This document shows, one piece after another, positions 44,001 through 51,878 of a stretch of 64,000 nucleotides of DNA (its first letter is position 1; the number at the start of each line of letters is the position of its first letter). Source of the stretch: Lacihabitans sp. LS3-19 (lineage in GTDB: Bacteria; Bacteroidota; Bacteroidia; Cytophagales; Spirosomataceae). The notes beneath the pieces are model-generated. The model searched no databases. It had not been told where the DNA came from and saw only the letters and a list, made by a program, of their open reading frames with translations. The stretch covers positions 1-64,000 of the forward strand of contig NZ_RJUA01000115.1 in NCBI RefSeq assembly GCF_024343575.1, in the 5' to 3' direction. A program made the position numbers and the translations under genes.

Positions 44001-46973
44001 GGAAACAATCTAAAAGTTGTAATCCCAACTTTAGCTGTAGGTGTAACAAAAACCTACACTTATGTAGCTAAATTGACAAAAGCTGGTGCTGTTGTAAATG
44101 TTATTAATAAAGTGTCAGCAGATCAAAATGACCCAATTAATAGTAATAATACTGACGACTTCTCTATAGAATGTACCTCTTGTCAGGAAACTTGTATATC
44201 CACTGCCTTGAAAGCTGACACAACATTGCAGTCTAATGGAAGTTATAATATTAAGTTTACCGCACTATTGAAAAACTGTGGAAATGTAGCCTTGACAGGT
44301 ATTGAATTGATTGAAAACTTAAGCAATATGTTTGCAAGTCCAACACAATTCACAGTTATTCAAAAACCTACTCCTAATGCTGGAAGTAGTTTAGTTGGAA
44401 ACGATAGCTTCAATGGCTCAAGTGATATTGCAGTATTAAATAAAATGACCAGTACACTAGCGGTAGGAAAAATTGATACGGTTACGTTTGTAATTAATTT
44501 ACTACCAATGGGTACCGAAGGGCCATATAGTACAAATACAATTGCAAAGGCAGTGGGTATGACAGCCTTTGGAATTGCACAAAATGTTTCGGATGTGTCA
44601 AATGATGGCTCAATAGTAGTTGCAGATTTGGATGATCCAACAGTTGTTAAACTGTTCAAATCACCAAGTATTGCTATTGTACTAGCAGTAATTGATACTG
44701 TTAAGCAAGCAAATGATAGCTACAATGTAACATTCCAAGCGATTGTTAAAAACAATGGTTCTCTTGATTTGAGCAATGTAATAGTTACAGACACATTGTC
44801 TAAATACTTTGGAAACCCAGCGTCTTATACTATGGTAGGTACAGCTATTCCGGTTGGTTCAACCACTCTGGCAGTAAATCCAAACTTTAATGGAAGCACT
44901 GACCCTGCGTTAACTCTATCACCTAGCACACTTCCTATTGGTAAACAAGATACTATTTGGTTTACTATTAATTTAGTAACTGGTGGTAAGACAGAATTCC
45001 AAAACCAAGCGATAGCACAAGGAACAGGTACACTTACTAATGGAACAACTTCTACTGTTGTTGACCTTTCTAACTCAGGCGTTAATCCTGATGAGCCAGG
45101 AAGTAGTCCTACGCAGTTGATTTTTGGTACACAAGACCAAGGTTCAGAGATTACAACTTGTGTAGGTTTAGCATTAACTACAATCAATAAACAAAAGCTT
45201 GAAGATGGTACTTACAATGTGACCTACCAAGCGATAATTAAAAATTGTGGTAACCTGAATCTAACAAATGTAGCTATTTGTGATACTTTAAGTAATACAT
45301 TCTCATCTCCTACTGAGGTGGTTGTTACAGTAAAACCATACTTGAATGCTGGAAGTAGCTTAGTTGCAGATACTTCATTCAATGGTGTGGATAATACTTG
45401 TCTTTTGAAATCGACTGTAAGTAGTTTAGGTTCAGCTCAAACAGATACATTAAGATGGACAATAAATATTAAGTTGAACAGCAACAATGGACCATTTAGA
45501 AATAATGTAACGGTTACTTCTATTAGTCCGAGCGGCCAAGTAGTATCAGATATCTCTAATGATGGAATTAATCCAGCACCAGAAGGTTCTAATCCTACCA
45601 TCTTGAACTTCAACGATAATATTCCAGATGAGCTGATAGGTTTAGCTAAAAATTTGGTTTCGATAACACCAGTAGATAATAGACCTAAGGTATTCGATGT
45701 GGAGTTTAAGTTTGTAATGAAAAACTATGGTATTGTTCCATTTGATAAAGTTCAATTGCAAGACAACTTAGCTTACACATTTGGAGACAAGGTAATTATT
45801 GATTCTGTGATGATTAAAGACGCAGAAACTGGAATAGTAGCTAATAGCAATTATACAGGAAAAGGCGAGTTGACTAATATGTTGGCAGACTCTATTTCTA
45901 GTCTTCCTCTGAAAACTACCAAGACAATAGGCTTAGTAGTAAGAGTAGACATGAACTTGGCCGATACATTGAAATACGAAAACATTGCCTTGGCAATCGG
46001 ATACTTCACAGGTGGTTCTACTTCAGACCCTTCAGTGAATGGATTGAATCCAGACAAGAATCTTTCAGGAGATCCTTCTGATGATTCGGATCCAACAGTA
46101 ATTGACTTTACAGGTTTACTTGACCTTACGCCAGTTACGCCTTTAGGTATTGCTAAGTCGGTGGATACTTTAAGTAGTGCAGATGGAAGTTACTTGTTAA
46201 CATATAAAGTAATAGTTAAAAACTATGGTTCTGTTACTTTAGATAGTATTCAATTGACTGATGATTTAGCAGATGTGTTTAGCAATAATACGCAGTATGT
46301 GTTAATGGGAGTGCCGACACTTAACGATTCAAGCACACTGAAAGTTAATGCCGCATTTAATGGTGATTCTACTAAAGGATTGTTGTTGCCAAGTGAAAGT
46401 TCATTACTACCAGGTCAATCTGATACACTTACATTTAAAGTGAAAGTGTTGAATACGGATGCCGAAGCTCAAACTTATTTGAACACTGTGAATGGAACTG
46501 CACTTTCTGGTACAACTATTGTAACAGATAAATCGTCGACAGGTATGATTCCAGATAAAAACAATGATGGAAATCCTGGAAATGATAATGAACCGACCGC
46601 AATCACTATAGAGCCAGCTACCGAAGATACTTCAGCTGTTGAAGTATTGATCACAAATGGTTTATCGCCAAATGGTGACACGCAAAACGACTTGTTAGTA
46701 ATCAAAGACAAAAACAATGCGGTTACATTGACAGCGGACGATAACATCGAAGTGTTTATATACAACAGATGGGGTCATTTGATTTACCGTTCTGAAAACT
46801 ACATTAGAGATACTGAGTCAGGCAAAGGCTGGAATGGTGGATCTAATCAGGGAATAAGACTTGAAAATGATGCTTTTGTAGCAGATGGTACTTATTATTA
46901 TGTGGTTACAAGTACAAATGCTAGATTGTTCGGTGGTAAGCCAGTAGTTAATTATATTACAGTTAAACGTTAA
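35076..46973 (+). CDS. giant type IX secreted multi-domain adhesin (type B sorting domain)
   Basis: The 3965-residue surface protein has an extended N-terminus of about 144 residues with two hydrophobic segments (about 86-101 and 126-143), cleaved probably after FAFA-A. Domains in order are: one DUF11 (35508-35910); three DUF11-type repeats of about 155 residues with acidic DDE/GKTGGD ends (36140-37545); an SdrD-B domain (37550-37890); Ig/CHU-like modules; two DUF11 (38418-39190); sixteen four-cysteine Ig-like repeats (39195-42750); further Ig-like modules; one DUF11 (43810-44165); five related repeats (44185-46610); and a type B T9SS C-terminal domain (ISP-like ITNGLSPNGDTQNDLLVI, FIYNRWGHLIYRSENY). 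The PorP/SprF proteins downstream are the expected export partners. Confidence 0.9.
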   Translation: MENIYKIKPVANSKSPLSKSIESRKSLFGKNKIEINSVSGNVLCDNPQNGHLEIKHNNMINSNLFIKTLGNNNYNFTFYKFMKQLSFLIKFVSLLLPFKFFNANAIKDRFGGVGYLDTGKQNFAKFNIAAAIFFVFASSFAFAAEVDLAVKQKVDNSMPTVGSTVKYTVTLVNQGNTTATNIVVEDVVPIGGLGAVSATQTGGSWSYIGGTGIGTWTVPSLAGGDSLLLEISGTVLTQGVFFNIAEIKSSPDTDIDSVPGNSDLSEDDIATSCFSVPIPFYSGDQYTVEVPAPFSYGTGIVWYRNNLPIGPGSPFATVNGDNSLTINDIGSYTFTTNLTTCSATGCCAIIFEQGSIFDLALTKMPNVNTVVAGGQITYTIKVYNQGNIVATNIQVSDYIPTGLTLADANWSASGGVATLVSPIATLAAGDTATRTITFNVSSTYTGSLSNSAEISSAKGPSGENVTDIDSDLDNNPNNNGTPIDDEITQNGKTGGDNDNSDIGVITVTPAPIFDLALRKTSVSTSVVAGGQVTFDIHVFNQGNLEATNVQISDYIPTGLTLADANWTATGGIATRITPIASILVGDTAKLTITFNVSPTFSGALTNSAEISAAQGPGGSVVTDIDSNPDNNPANDGTSQDDVITGNGKTGGDEDDFDISTINVTTVPVFDLALRKTVLTTGPIYPGSTVTFKIDVFNQGTVMATGVKITDYIPAGLTLADPDWTQSGATALFNNPSLVILAGQSVPLTIDFVVSSTFAGGPVRNSAEISDAKGPSGEVVTDIDSNPDSNPANDGTSIDDEIAQNGKTGGDEDDSDFADITVTPVASIGNFVWLDVNQNGVQDPGETGIGGVLVTLERPDGSFVASTTTDPSGAYLFANLVPGSYVVVFGKPSGYSSSPANSGGDDAKDSDADMTTGKSGVYVLAAGEYNQTIDAGFYLPSCADIISISAVDSDICSGDSTNLVATSSNGISINWYLVPSGGTPMFTTNSGQNHLVFPTTTTVYYAQLSNVALGCPTDRTPVALVVNQRPLNPSCGSIIEICTGTTADLNTHIINGITTPGGTFEWHTGFLPSSPLVANPSAVGVGTYYLFEKSGAGCYSNPTQAVVSAKSCELTIDLSLLKTANMRTVNVNDNIIYTIEVANAGPDAATNVVIEDKLPSGLQFVSSSSFANASGTLTAAIPTIAAGQTIYLTYTAKAIGTGTLINVAEVKSADQRDSDSTPGNGSTVNEDDDDDEIVNVITPNPIADLSLQKLVNNSSPSVGDNIIYTIRVSNAGPNNATNVEVTDILPAGLTLVSVTGADVNSNSGNTATASFATILANSQDEFYITATVTGTGSITNRAEVTKSDQLDPDSTPNNGGNEDDDDTNTITVQQLCNPTTPLISCANPYICPGESVSISAIGCNGTVVWSNGMTGNIITVSPSVTTIYNAKCQVGTCLSPNSNNIQIIVNTVAPPLVTASSTTVCTGGSVILTASGCTGTITWNNGVLGSSIEVSPSAPVTSYTATCRILTCISNPSSPISITLTGNPTAPAISASNSNICVGQSTVLTAVGCSGTVTWSNGQTGATVTVSPVATTVYTATCSTGTCVSPASAGLTINVGSSQTPTILASNSNTCGNEPVTLTVSNCSGGVLWSNGATTLSTIVTPVATTTYSVTCGTGTCAATAQTTINVGGLGMTPTIIASVNNVCENTPVVLSASNCTGTISWSLSSNTSVVLGTGSTITVTPSTTTSYTATCATGTGCSGYATIAINVTPNSVAPIVTCGAERICSGDSLVFTAHNCTGTVNWSNGATGNIMVVRPLVSTTYSATCTVNGCVSPASTPVLIQVITEIPVITASSETVCPGGNVTLTASNCSGTLAWSTGQTTVAITVNPSVATTYSVTCTVEGCVGSASKTINIGTGQTPTIIASENNVCAGTSVVLTASNCSSSITWNTGATGNTITVSPSSNSTYTASCGNISCAGTASITINVVPAQTPVVTTTNAFICAGQSTTLTASGCSGGLSWNTGQTSATITVSPTVNTTYTVSCGSGSCVRTMSQEIIVGSQIIPTVTASNNNICSGESVTITATNCSSGIVWNNGATTSSITVTPSATIEYTATCGTGSCAGSASVTINVGSGQTPTISTTNLNICAGQSTTLTVANCASPISWNTGSNSATITVSPSQNSTYVVTCGSGACQKTASLEIIVGFQTIPTLTASNGNICSGESITLTASNCSSGLTWSTGATTATITVSPLVTTTYSATCGTGNCAGTGSVLVNVSTNGGTPPSITASNTQLCQAGSVTLTATNCSGTVNWSNSQSGSSITVTVSTTQTFTATCSSGTCVSVASNPVTVTVGSPAAPVITSNGTVVCNGSSVILTATQCAGTILWSNGMTGSEITVNPVVTTTYSAICRMSNENCDSPSSNTIRIETSDIPNPPTITCSASRICVGESLVLTAIGCEGTVTWHYDNTTATGSTLNINPLVTTVYTTTCSIGNCVSTSSGAATITVGNPIPPIVTCNNTVICSGLTTNLEAAGCVGTVIWSNGMEGAVVSVSPTTLTTYYAICDAGLCQSGQSNSISVVVTGAGVSKPTVNDIVNVCPNTTADLTTAVTSQAPVGGSIIYRTGNSPTSPAVSNPSAISSTGTFYAFTSSGNGCYSEGARINVGIVSCENPIDCTTDPATASVGANQTLCVSTDYIELNGSIGGAATTSTWTTNGTGTFENSIAPVTKYFMSAQDIINGSVTLTLTTNDPDNGGSCQAASASKVVTLNGVGSIPTLTSSKSPIICLGDSVTLTASEEGTFGYMWSNGATTKSIVVKTPGTYTVKYINGSSCMSLSSEGIQVDMSNNLAAPTVTSQTANTCPTTTVDLVSKITGNPTTSGGVFEFHVSNSPTSSMLATANAVGEGTYYVFEKTATGCYSNSSSITVTIDDCNVVQGDADIQVNITGNKTSVVIGDQVTYTLQVKNNGPSDATNVEVINLIPEGLELVGGTPGLLTEGNNLKVVIPTLAVGVTKTYTYVAKLTKAGAVVNVINKVSADQNDPINSNNTDDFSIECTSCQETCISTALKADTTLQSNGSYNIKFTALLKNCGNVALTGIELIENLSNMFASPTQFTVIQKPTPNAGSSLVGNDSFNGSSDIAVLNKMTSTLAVGKIDTVTFVINLLPMGTEGPYSTNTIAKAVGMTAFGIAQNVSDVSNDGSIVVADLDDPTVVKLFKSPSIAIVLAVIDTVKQANDSYNVTFQAIVKNNGSLDLSNVIVTDTLSKYFGNPASYTMVGTAIPVGSTTLAVNPNFNGSTDPALTLSPSTLPIGKQDTIWFTINLVTGGKTEFQNQAIAQGTGTLTNGTTSTVVDLSNSGVNPDEPGSSPTQLIFGTQDQGSEITTCVGLALTTINKQKLEDGTYNVTYQAIIKNCGNLNLTNVAICDTLSNTFSSPTEVVVTVKPYLNAGSSLVADTSFNGVDNTCLLKSTVSSLGSAQTDTLRWTINIKLNSNNGPFRNNVTVTSISPSGQVVSDISNDGINPAPEGSNPTILNFNDNIPDELIGLAKNLVSITPVDNRPKVFDVEFKFVMKNYGIVPFDKVQLQDNLAYTFGDKVIIDSVMIKDAETGIVANSNYTGKGELTNMLADSISSLPLKTTKTIGLVVRVDMNLADTLKYENIALAIGYFTGGSTSDPSVNGLNPDKNLSGDPSDDSDPTVIDFTGLLDLTPVTPLGIAKSVDTLSSADGSYLLTYKVIVKNYGSVTLDSIQLTDDLADVFSNNTQYVLMGVPTLNDSSTLKVNAAFNGDSTKGLLLPSESSLLPGQSDTLTFKVKVLNTDAEAQTYLNTVNGTALSGTTIVTDKSSTGMIPDKNNDGNPGNDNEPTAITIEPATEDTSAVEVLITNGLSPNGDTQNDLLVIKDKNNAVTLTADDNIEVFIYNRWGHLIYRSENYIRDTESGKGWNGGSNQGIRLENDAFVADGTYYYVVTSTNARLFGGKPVVNYITVKR
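39195..42750 (+). repeat. sixteen four-cysteine Ig-like coding repeats
   Basis: Units of about 72 residues follow the pattern x-I-x-x-S-x-x-x-I-C-x-G-x-S-V, then T-A-S-x-C-S-G-T-x-x-W-S-x-G, then T-Y-x-A-T-C-x-x-G-x-C. Each unit has four cysteines at matching places, which suggests two disulfides per unit. The copies have diverged at the DNA level, unlike the 89-residue repeats at 1-500. Confidence 0.85.
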
Positions 46974-46980
46974 AATATTT

Positions 46981-47012
46981 AAATGGGGAAATAAAATATT
47001 TCCCCATTTATT
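46981..47012 (+). terminator. hairpin after giant adhesin gene
   Basis: AAATGGGGAAATA (46981-46993) pairs exactly with TATTTCCCCATTT (46997-47009). It begins 7 bp after the stop codon; only a short T-rich tail follows (ATTAT), so it may be partial termination or an RNA-stability hairpin. Confidence 0.65.
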
Positions 47013-47032
47013 ATAAAAACTAAAAAAATTTA

Positions 47033-47040
47033 TATTTTTG
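47033..47040 (+). promoter_or_regulatory. candidate -7 box (TATTTTTG)
   Basis: TATTTTTG fits TAnnTTTG and lies between the adhesin terminator and the first PorP/SprF gene, 81 bp before its ATG. A -33 TTTG is not evident. Confidence 0.4.
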
Positions 47041-47121
47041 CTAATCTGTTGATTGTCAATTCTTTTTATTGTAATCAATTAGAAAATAAATTTCAGGAAA
47101 ATATTTATAAATAAACAGACA

Positions 47122-48129
47122 ATGAAACACCTAAATTCTGTCCCGAATAAGGTAATGGTATTATTAATACTTTGCCTTGTATCTACCACAAAAATCTTCG
47201 CACAACAAGAAGTAATGTATTCCCAGTATATGTTTAATACATTAGCTATCAATCCAGCTTATGCAGGTAGTAGAGATGTATTAAGTTTAACAGCATTAGG
47301 TAGATACCAATGGCTTGATAGAAACATTCCAGGTTCGCCAACTACCTATTCGTTTTCTTTGGATATGCCTATTAAAAACGAAAAAATGGGAATTGGACTT
47401 GTTGCCTATAACGACGCTATTGGAGTTGCAGACAATACCGGATTGAATCTTGCATATTCTTATAGATTTAAAATTGGAGCCAAAACTACAATGTCTTTGG
47501 GGCTTCAACCTACCATTACAAATGTGAGTCAAGCTCTTTCAAAAGTTAATAATTTGGTTGATTTAAATGATCCGATATTCTCTGTTGATAGAAGTAGATT
47601 TATGTTTAATGCGGGTTTAGGTATGTTTATCAGTAATGATAAAAGCTATTTCGGTTTTTCTGTGCCGCAGATGATCGAACAAAAAATATCTCCTGATGAT
47701 CCCAATAGTATTGGTAAAATCAAAAGACATTATTTTGCTATGATGGGATTTGTTATCGGAAAAGGTAATTTTAAAATCAAACCTTCTACGATGTTGAGAT
47801 ACACCAATGGCTCACCACTTGGCATTGACGGAAACATTAACTTCTGGTTCAAAGACAAAATTGCACTTGGTGTTTCAGGTAGAAAATCTCAAACAGTTTT
47901 GTCGGGTCAAGATAATATTGATGCAGTAGTTGGAATGTTCGAACTTCAGCTTACGCCTCAAATAAGATTAGGTTATGCTTACGACTACAACAATAATAGA
48001 CTGAATACAAAAACTTCAGGTAATTCAGTTTTATACAATAAGTTAGTAGGAACACCAACGCATGAGTGGTTACTAAGGTATGAGTTTGGATACGGAAAGT
48101 CTAAAATTCTCACACCGAGGTATTTCTAA
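47122..48129 (+). CDS. PorP/SprF family type IX secretion membrane protein
   Basis: The 335-residue outer-membrane protein has a signal peptide ending near KIFAQ and the family opening QEVMYSQYMFNTLAINPAYAGSRD. It is an outer-membrane beta-barrel of the PorP/SprF family, which assists T9SS secretion and anchoring of type B substrates such as SprB. It directly follows the giant type B adhesin and precedes an OmpA-type gene by 36 bp, so it is a likely dedicated partner of the adhesin. Confidence 0.9.
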   Translation: MKHLNSVPNKVMVLLILCLVSTTKIFAQQEVMYSQYMFNTLAINPAYAGSRDVLSLTALGRYQWLDRNIPGSPTTYSFSLDMPIKNEKMGIGLVAYNDAIGVADNTGLNLAYSYRFKIGAKTTMSLGLQPTITNVSQALSKVNNLVDLNDPIFSVDRSRFMFNAGLGMFISNDKSYFGFSVPQMIEQKISPDDPNSIGKIKRHYFAMMGFVIGKGNFKIKPSTMLRYTNGSPLGIDGNINFWFKDKIALGVSGRKSQTVLSGQDNIDAVVGMFELQLTPQIRLGYAYDYNNNRLNTKTSGNSVLYNKLVGTPTHEWLLRYEFGYGKSKILTPRYF

Positions 48130-48165
48130 AAGATACCAAAGTCCCCCATATAAATAATAAAAATT

Positions 48166-50688
48166 ATGTTTGTCAGGATTAAAAGAAAAATTACACTATT
48201 AACGTGTGCAGGATTGATGTCTGTAATGGCTATCGGTCAAAATGCATTGTTGAAAACTGCAGAGCATCATTTCGAGAATCTCAGTTTTATTAAGGCTATT
48301 GATGCTTATGAGCAAGCTTTAAAAAAGAAAGGTATTTCAGATACTGATAAGTTTTCTGCAATGAAAAACTTGTCAGAAAGTTACCTAAAAGTTAAAGATG
48401 CAGTAAATGCTGAAAGAGTACTTAGAGACATGATGAGCTCTTCAAGTGATTTTTCAGGAGATAATTCAAAAGTTTTATTAAACTATGCTCAAGCTTTAGC
48501 CTCCAATGGTAAGTATAAAGAATCTCAAGAGCAATACCAGAAATATCTTGGTATTGTAGATAACGATACAAGAGCAAAAGGATTTTCAAAGCTTTACAAC
48601 GATGTTAGTGTATTGTCTAAAAATGCTGCATGTTATAAAGTTGATTATTTATCAATCAATACCAATGCAGCCGATTTTAGCCCAACTAGCTATCAAAACG
48701 GTTTGATATTTGTTTCAAATCGCCGAACAACTTCAGGAGTAAGAAGAGTTTTCAATTGGAATAATACCCCTTTTCTTGATTTATATCACTTAGAAGATGT
48801 GGCCTACCTTTCTGCTACTGAAGCGGGTCTTGGTGGTGGCGGTTCCTCTAAAAAAACAAAATCAGGCTCTGGAGGAATGGTTGGTTCTGACGAATACACA
48901 ATGCCAACTGCTAATGATTCCCGCACAATTGGTACTTATGGTGGAAAAAACATCTCTCAAGGATATGGTTATTCTGACAAGCCAATTACAGAAAGCGATA
49001 GAATGAGTGGTTCAATAAATTCAAAATATCACGAAGGACCTGCCGCGTTTTTTAAAGATGGATCAAAAGTTTTATTTACAAGAAACAATGTTAGTTCTAG
49101 TGGTTCCGCTAAAAAAAGTTCTGATGGTATCATCAAACTTAAGCTTTATATGGGTGAAGCTAAAAAAGACAGTTGGGGAAATATAACTGAATTGCCTTTC
49201 AATTCTGATGAGTATTCAACTGGTCATCCTGCTCTTTCTCCTGACGAAAAATTATTATTTTTTGCATCAGATATGCCTGGAGGGTTTGGGGGTACTGATA
49301 TTTATGTAACTAGATACGATGGTACAAACTGGTCGGCACCTGTCAACTTAGGCAATACAATCAATACGAAAGGAAACGAAATGTTCCCTTATGTCGACGA
49401 GAAAGGAAACTTATATTTTTCATCAGATGGTCTACCTGGCCTAGGTGAATTAGATATTTTCTTTACACAATTAGATGGTGTTACACAAAAAGGAAGAGTG
49501 ATTAATCTTGGAGCACCAATAAACTCTAGTAAAGACGATTTCGGAGTTATTACTGATGGGTTAAGACAAAGTGGATATTTTAGTTCTAACAGAAAACGCG
49601 GTGGAAATGATGACGACATTTACAAATTTGATAGAGAGTGCGAGCTTAAAGAAGGTTGTGAATTATTAATCGCTGTTTACGATGCGGAAACAAAAATGCC
49701 ACTGGATAATACTACTATTAATTACGTTGACGAGTTAGGTAACAATATTGAGTTAGTAACCAATTCTGAAGGAATTATTGCTTTGGATAATGTTGCTGTC
49801 GATTATGAATATACTTTTAAAACTACCAGAGAAGGATATAGTAATAATAACGTAAGTTATTCAACTGATGAGTGTGATAACGAACCTTCAAGATTAGAAA
49901 TTCCGCTCGAAAGACCTAGCGAAGCCGATAGCTTAGAAAGAATCACTGAGATTCCAGCGTCTACCAAACTAGGAGAAGATGGTACCGACATTAACATGGA
50001 TCCAAATGGTGTAAATGGTTCTAATTCAAGCAAAAGTGTTCCAGGACTTAATGATAAAACTTGTATAATCAGAGGAAAAGTAACCTCACAGTCAAATAAG
50101 AAAACTTTAGAAGGTGTAGTTGTAACTTTGAGAAATGGGTGTGATGGTTCTACAGTAACAGCACTTTCAGACAAAAATGGAAACTTCCAATTCACTGCTT
50201 TAGAAGGTTGTGATTATACTATCGAAGGCAAAAAAGAAAGCATGGCATCAAAGTCTAAGGTGCTTAAAAAGCTTAATTGCAAAGCCAACGAAAATGTGAG
50301 CTCTGATATATTGATGTTTACTAAAGGTGATGTTGTTGAAATTGAAAATATCTATTTTGATTATGGAAAATGTAACATCAGGTCTGACGCAAGAGTTGAA
50401 TTGGATAGATTGGTGAAGTTAATGCGTGATTATCCTAAAATGAAAATTGAGTTAGGATCTCATACGGATAGTAGAAGTCCTTCTGATTTCAATCAAAAAC
50501 TTTCTGAAGGAAGAGCAAAAGCATCAGCCGATTATTTGTTCAAAAGAGGCATTAGCCGCTCTAGAGTAGAATATAAAGGTTACGGAGAGACAATGTTGAC
50601 TAATAAATGTGCCGACGGAGTACAATGTACTGAACAAGAGCACCAAGCCAATAGACGTACTGAAATAAAAATCCTTCAAATGGATTAA
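48166..50688 (+). CDS. TPR-PD40-carboxypeptidase-regulatory-OmpA protein (T9SS-linked)
   Basis: The 840-residue protein has a signal peptide and then TPR-like helices (about 25-150; KAIDAYEQALKKKG). PD40/WD40-like propeller strands follow (HPALSPDEKLLFFASDMPGG, FPYVDEKGNLYFSSDG). A carboxypeptidase-regulatory-like domain (IIRGKVTSQSNKKTLEG) and an OmpA peptidoglycan-binding domain (IYFDYGKCNIRSDARVELDRL, HTDSR, NRRTEIKI) complete it. This build matches PorE-like proteins that link the T9SS outer-membrane complex to peptidoglycan. Its place between two PorP/SprF genes supports this. A terminator follows. Confidence 0.88.
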   Translation: MFVRIKRKITLLTCAGLMSVMAIGQNALLKTAEHHFENLSFIKAIDAYEQALKKKGISDTDKFSAMKNLSESYLKVKDAVNAERVLRDMMSSSSDFSGDNSKVLLNYAQALASNGKYKESQEQYQKYLGIVDNDTRAKGFSKLYNDVSVLSKNAACYKVDYLSINTNAADFSPTSYQNGLIFVSNRRTTSGVRRVFNWNNTPFLDLYHLEDVAYLSATEAGLGGGGSSKKTKSGSGGMVGSDEYTMPTANDSRTIGTYGGKNISQGYGYSDKPITESDRMSGSINSKYHEGPAAFFKDGSKVLFTRNNVSSSGSAKKSSDGIIKLKLYMGEAKKDSWGNITELPFNSDEYSTGHPALSPDEKLLFFASDMPGGFGGTDIYVTRYDGTNWSAPVNLGNTINTKGNEMFPYVDEKGNLYFSSDGLPGLGELDIFFTQLDGVTQKGRVINLGAPINSSKDDFGVITDGLRQSGYFSSNRKRGGNDDDIYKFDRECELKEGCELLIAVYDAETKMPLDNTTINYVDELGNNIELVTNSEGIIALDNVAVDYEYTFKTTREGYSNNNVSYSTDECDNEPSRLEIPLERPSEADSLERITEIPASTKLGEDGTDINMDPNGVNGSNSSKSVPGLNDKTCIIRGKVTSQSNKKTLEGVVVTLRNGCDGSTVTALSDKNGNFQFTALEGCDYTIEGKKESMASKSKVLKKLNCKANENVSSDILMFTKGDVVEIENIYFDYGKCNIRSDARVELDRLVKLMRDYPKMKIELGSHTDSRSPSDFNQKLSEGRAKASADYLFKRGISRSRVEYKGYGETMLTNKCADGVQCTEQEHQANRRTEIKILQMD

Positions 50689-50711
50689 TTAAATAAGAAG
50701 TTCTTTAAATT

Positions 50712-50741
50712 GACCGTTTAGAAATAAACGGTCTTTTTTTT
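50712..50741 (+). terminator. intrinsic terminator
   Basis: GACCGTTTA (50712-50720) pairs with TAAACGGTC (50725-50733), loop GAAA, then a run of eight T. It separates the OmpA gene from the second PorP/SprF gene, though read-through is possible because the next start is close. Confidence 0.85.
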
Positions 50742-50753
50742 GAGAAAAATAAA

Positions 50754-51641
50754 ATGAGAAAAATATTAGCGTTGCTTTTTTTGACATTTGGTGTAGCGGA
50801 TGCCCAAGTTGGTTTAATAAACCAGTATCAGTTTAATTATTTGGCTTTAAACCCAGCTCTGGCTGGCGAGAATAGCCCGTTCACATTGAAAGGCTTGATG
50901 GGTAAGCAGTTCAATGGTTCTGTAAACTTTAATTCAGTTAATCAACTGCTTGTTTTAGATGGCCAATTGTATAAAAAATCAGGGATAGCCTTTCAGGGCT
51001 ACAGAAACAATTCTGGTAATATCATAAATACTGGCCTTGGTATGAGCTATGCTAAAGGATATGAAATTGGGGATTTGAAACTGAAAATTGGTGCAAATGC
51101 TGGTTTTTTTATTCAACCAAATTTATTGTCAACGCAAATCTCACAAAAAGTTATGCCACATGGAGGTTTAGGTGTTTTTGGTTTTTATAAAAACGCTTTT
51201 TTAGGACTTTCAAATACAATGCTATTCGCTTCCAAAAGAATATATGAACCTAAACCCTTTTTAGCCAACTTGGGTTACATCTTTGAAAATGAGTCATTGT
51301 TAAGTTTTAATCTAAATTCATTGTATTATTATGATTTCAATTCAAAGAAAAACAATATTGACTTTAATCTTAAAATGTGGGTAAACAAAAGGTTTTCTAT
51401 GGGGGCATCTTATAGGGTGAATAACATTTATTCCTATTACCAAAAAAGCACTTCCGTTCTTCCGTTTTTAGAATATAAAGCCACAAAGTCATTGAATTTT
51501 GGTTTGTCATATAATTCAAATGCCGTGAACGCAAGCAGTAATCCTTCAAATAACTTACAACTAGGCGGTATTTTTCAATTTATGATAAAATATAACAATG
51601 ACGAGAATGGTGGAGATAGTTGGTTATTTGATAAATTTTAA
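50754..51641 (+). CDS. second PorP/SprF family type IX secretion membrane protein
   Basis: The 295-residue paralogue of the first PorP/SprF protein has a signal peptide (ILALLFLTFGVADAQ) and the matching opening NQYQFNYLALNPALAGENSPF. It is shorter and clearly diverged from the protein at 47122. It should be another outer-membrane barrel in type IX secretion. Whether it serves the giant adhesin or the OmpA-type protein is not decidable here. The gap after it to sucA (51642-51878) is AT-rich with no gene. Confidence 0.85.
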   Translation: MRKILALLFLTFGVADAQVGLINQYQFNYLALNPALAGENSPFTLKGLMGKQFNGSVNFNSVNQLLVLDGQLYKKSGIAFQGYRNNSGNIINTGLGMSYAKGYEIGDLKLKIGANAGFFIQPNLLSTQISQKVMPHGGLGVFGFYKNAFLGLSNTMLFASKRIYEPKPFLANLGYIFENESLLSFNLNSLYYYDFNSKKNNIDFNLKMWVNKRFSMGASYRVNNIYSYYQKSTSVLPFLEYKATKSLNFGLSYNSNAVNASSNPSNNLQLGGIFQFMIKYNNDENGGDSWLFDKF

Positions 51642-51878
51642 TATTTAGAAAAGTATCTAAATGAAATTTCAAAAAAAAAGCCAAAATTCTAGAGTTTTTC
51701 TTTAAAAAGTTCAATAAATCGAAATATTAAGGACATTTTTTATAAAAAAAACACAAATTTTTGCTTATTAAAAATAAAAATATTTAGTTCGCATTAAATT
51801 AAAATTACTGTCGTTTAAATACTTGACACATTTAGTTTAATGTTTTTAAAATAATGCTTTAAGAGTATAATAAAAATA

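Noticed and set aside
39878-46765. Long open frames on the minus strand inside the giant adhesin gene
   Set aside because: They follow from the Thr/Ser/Val-rich codon pattern of the plus-strand gene and show no protein family features or promoters.
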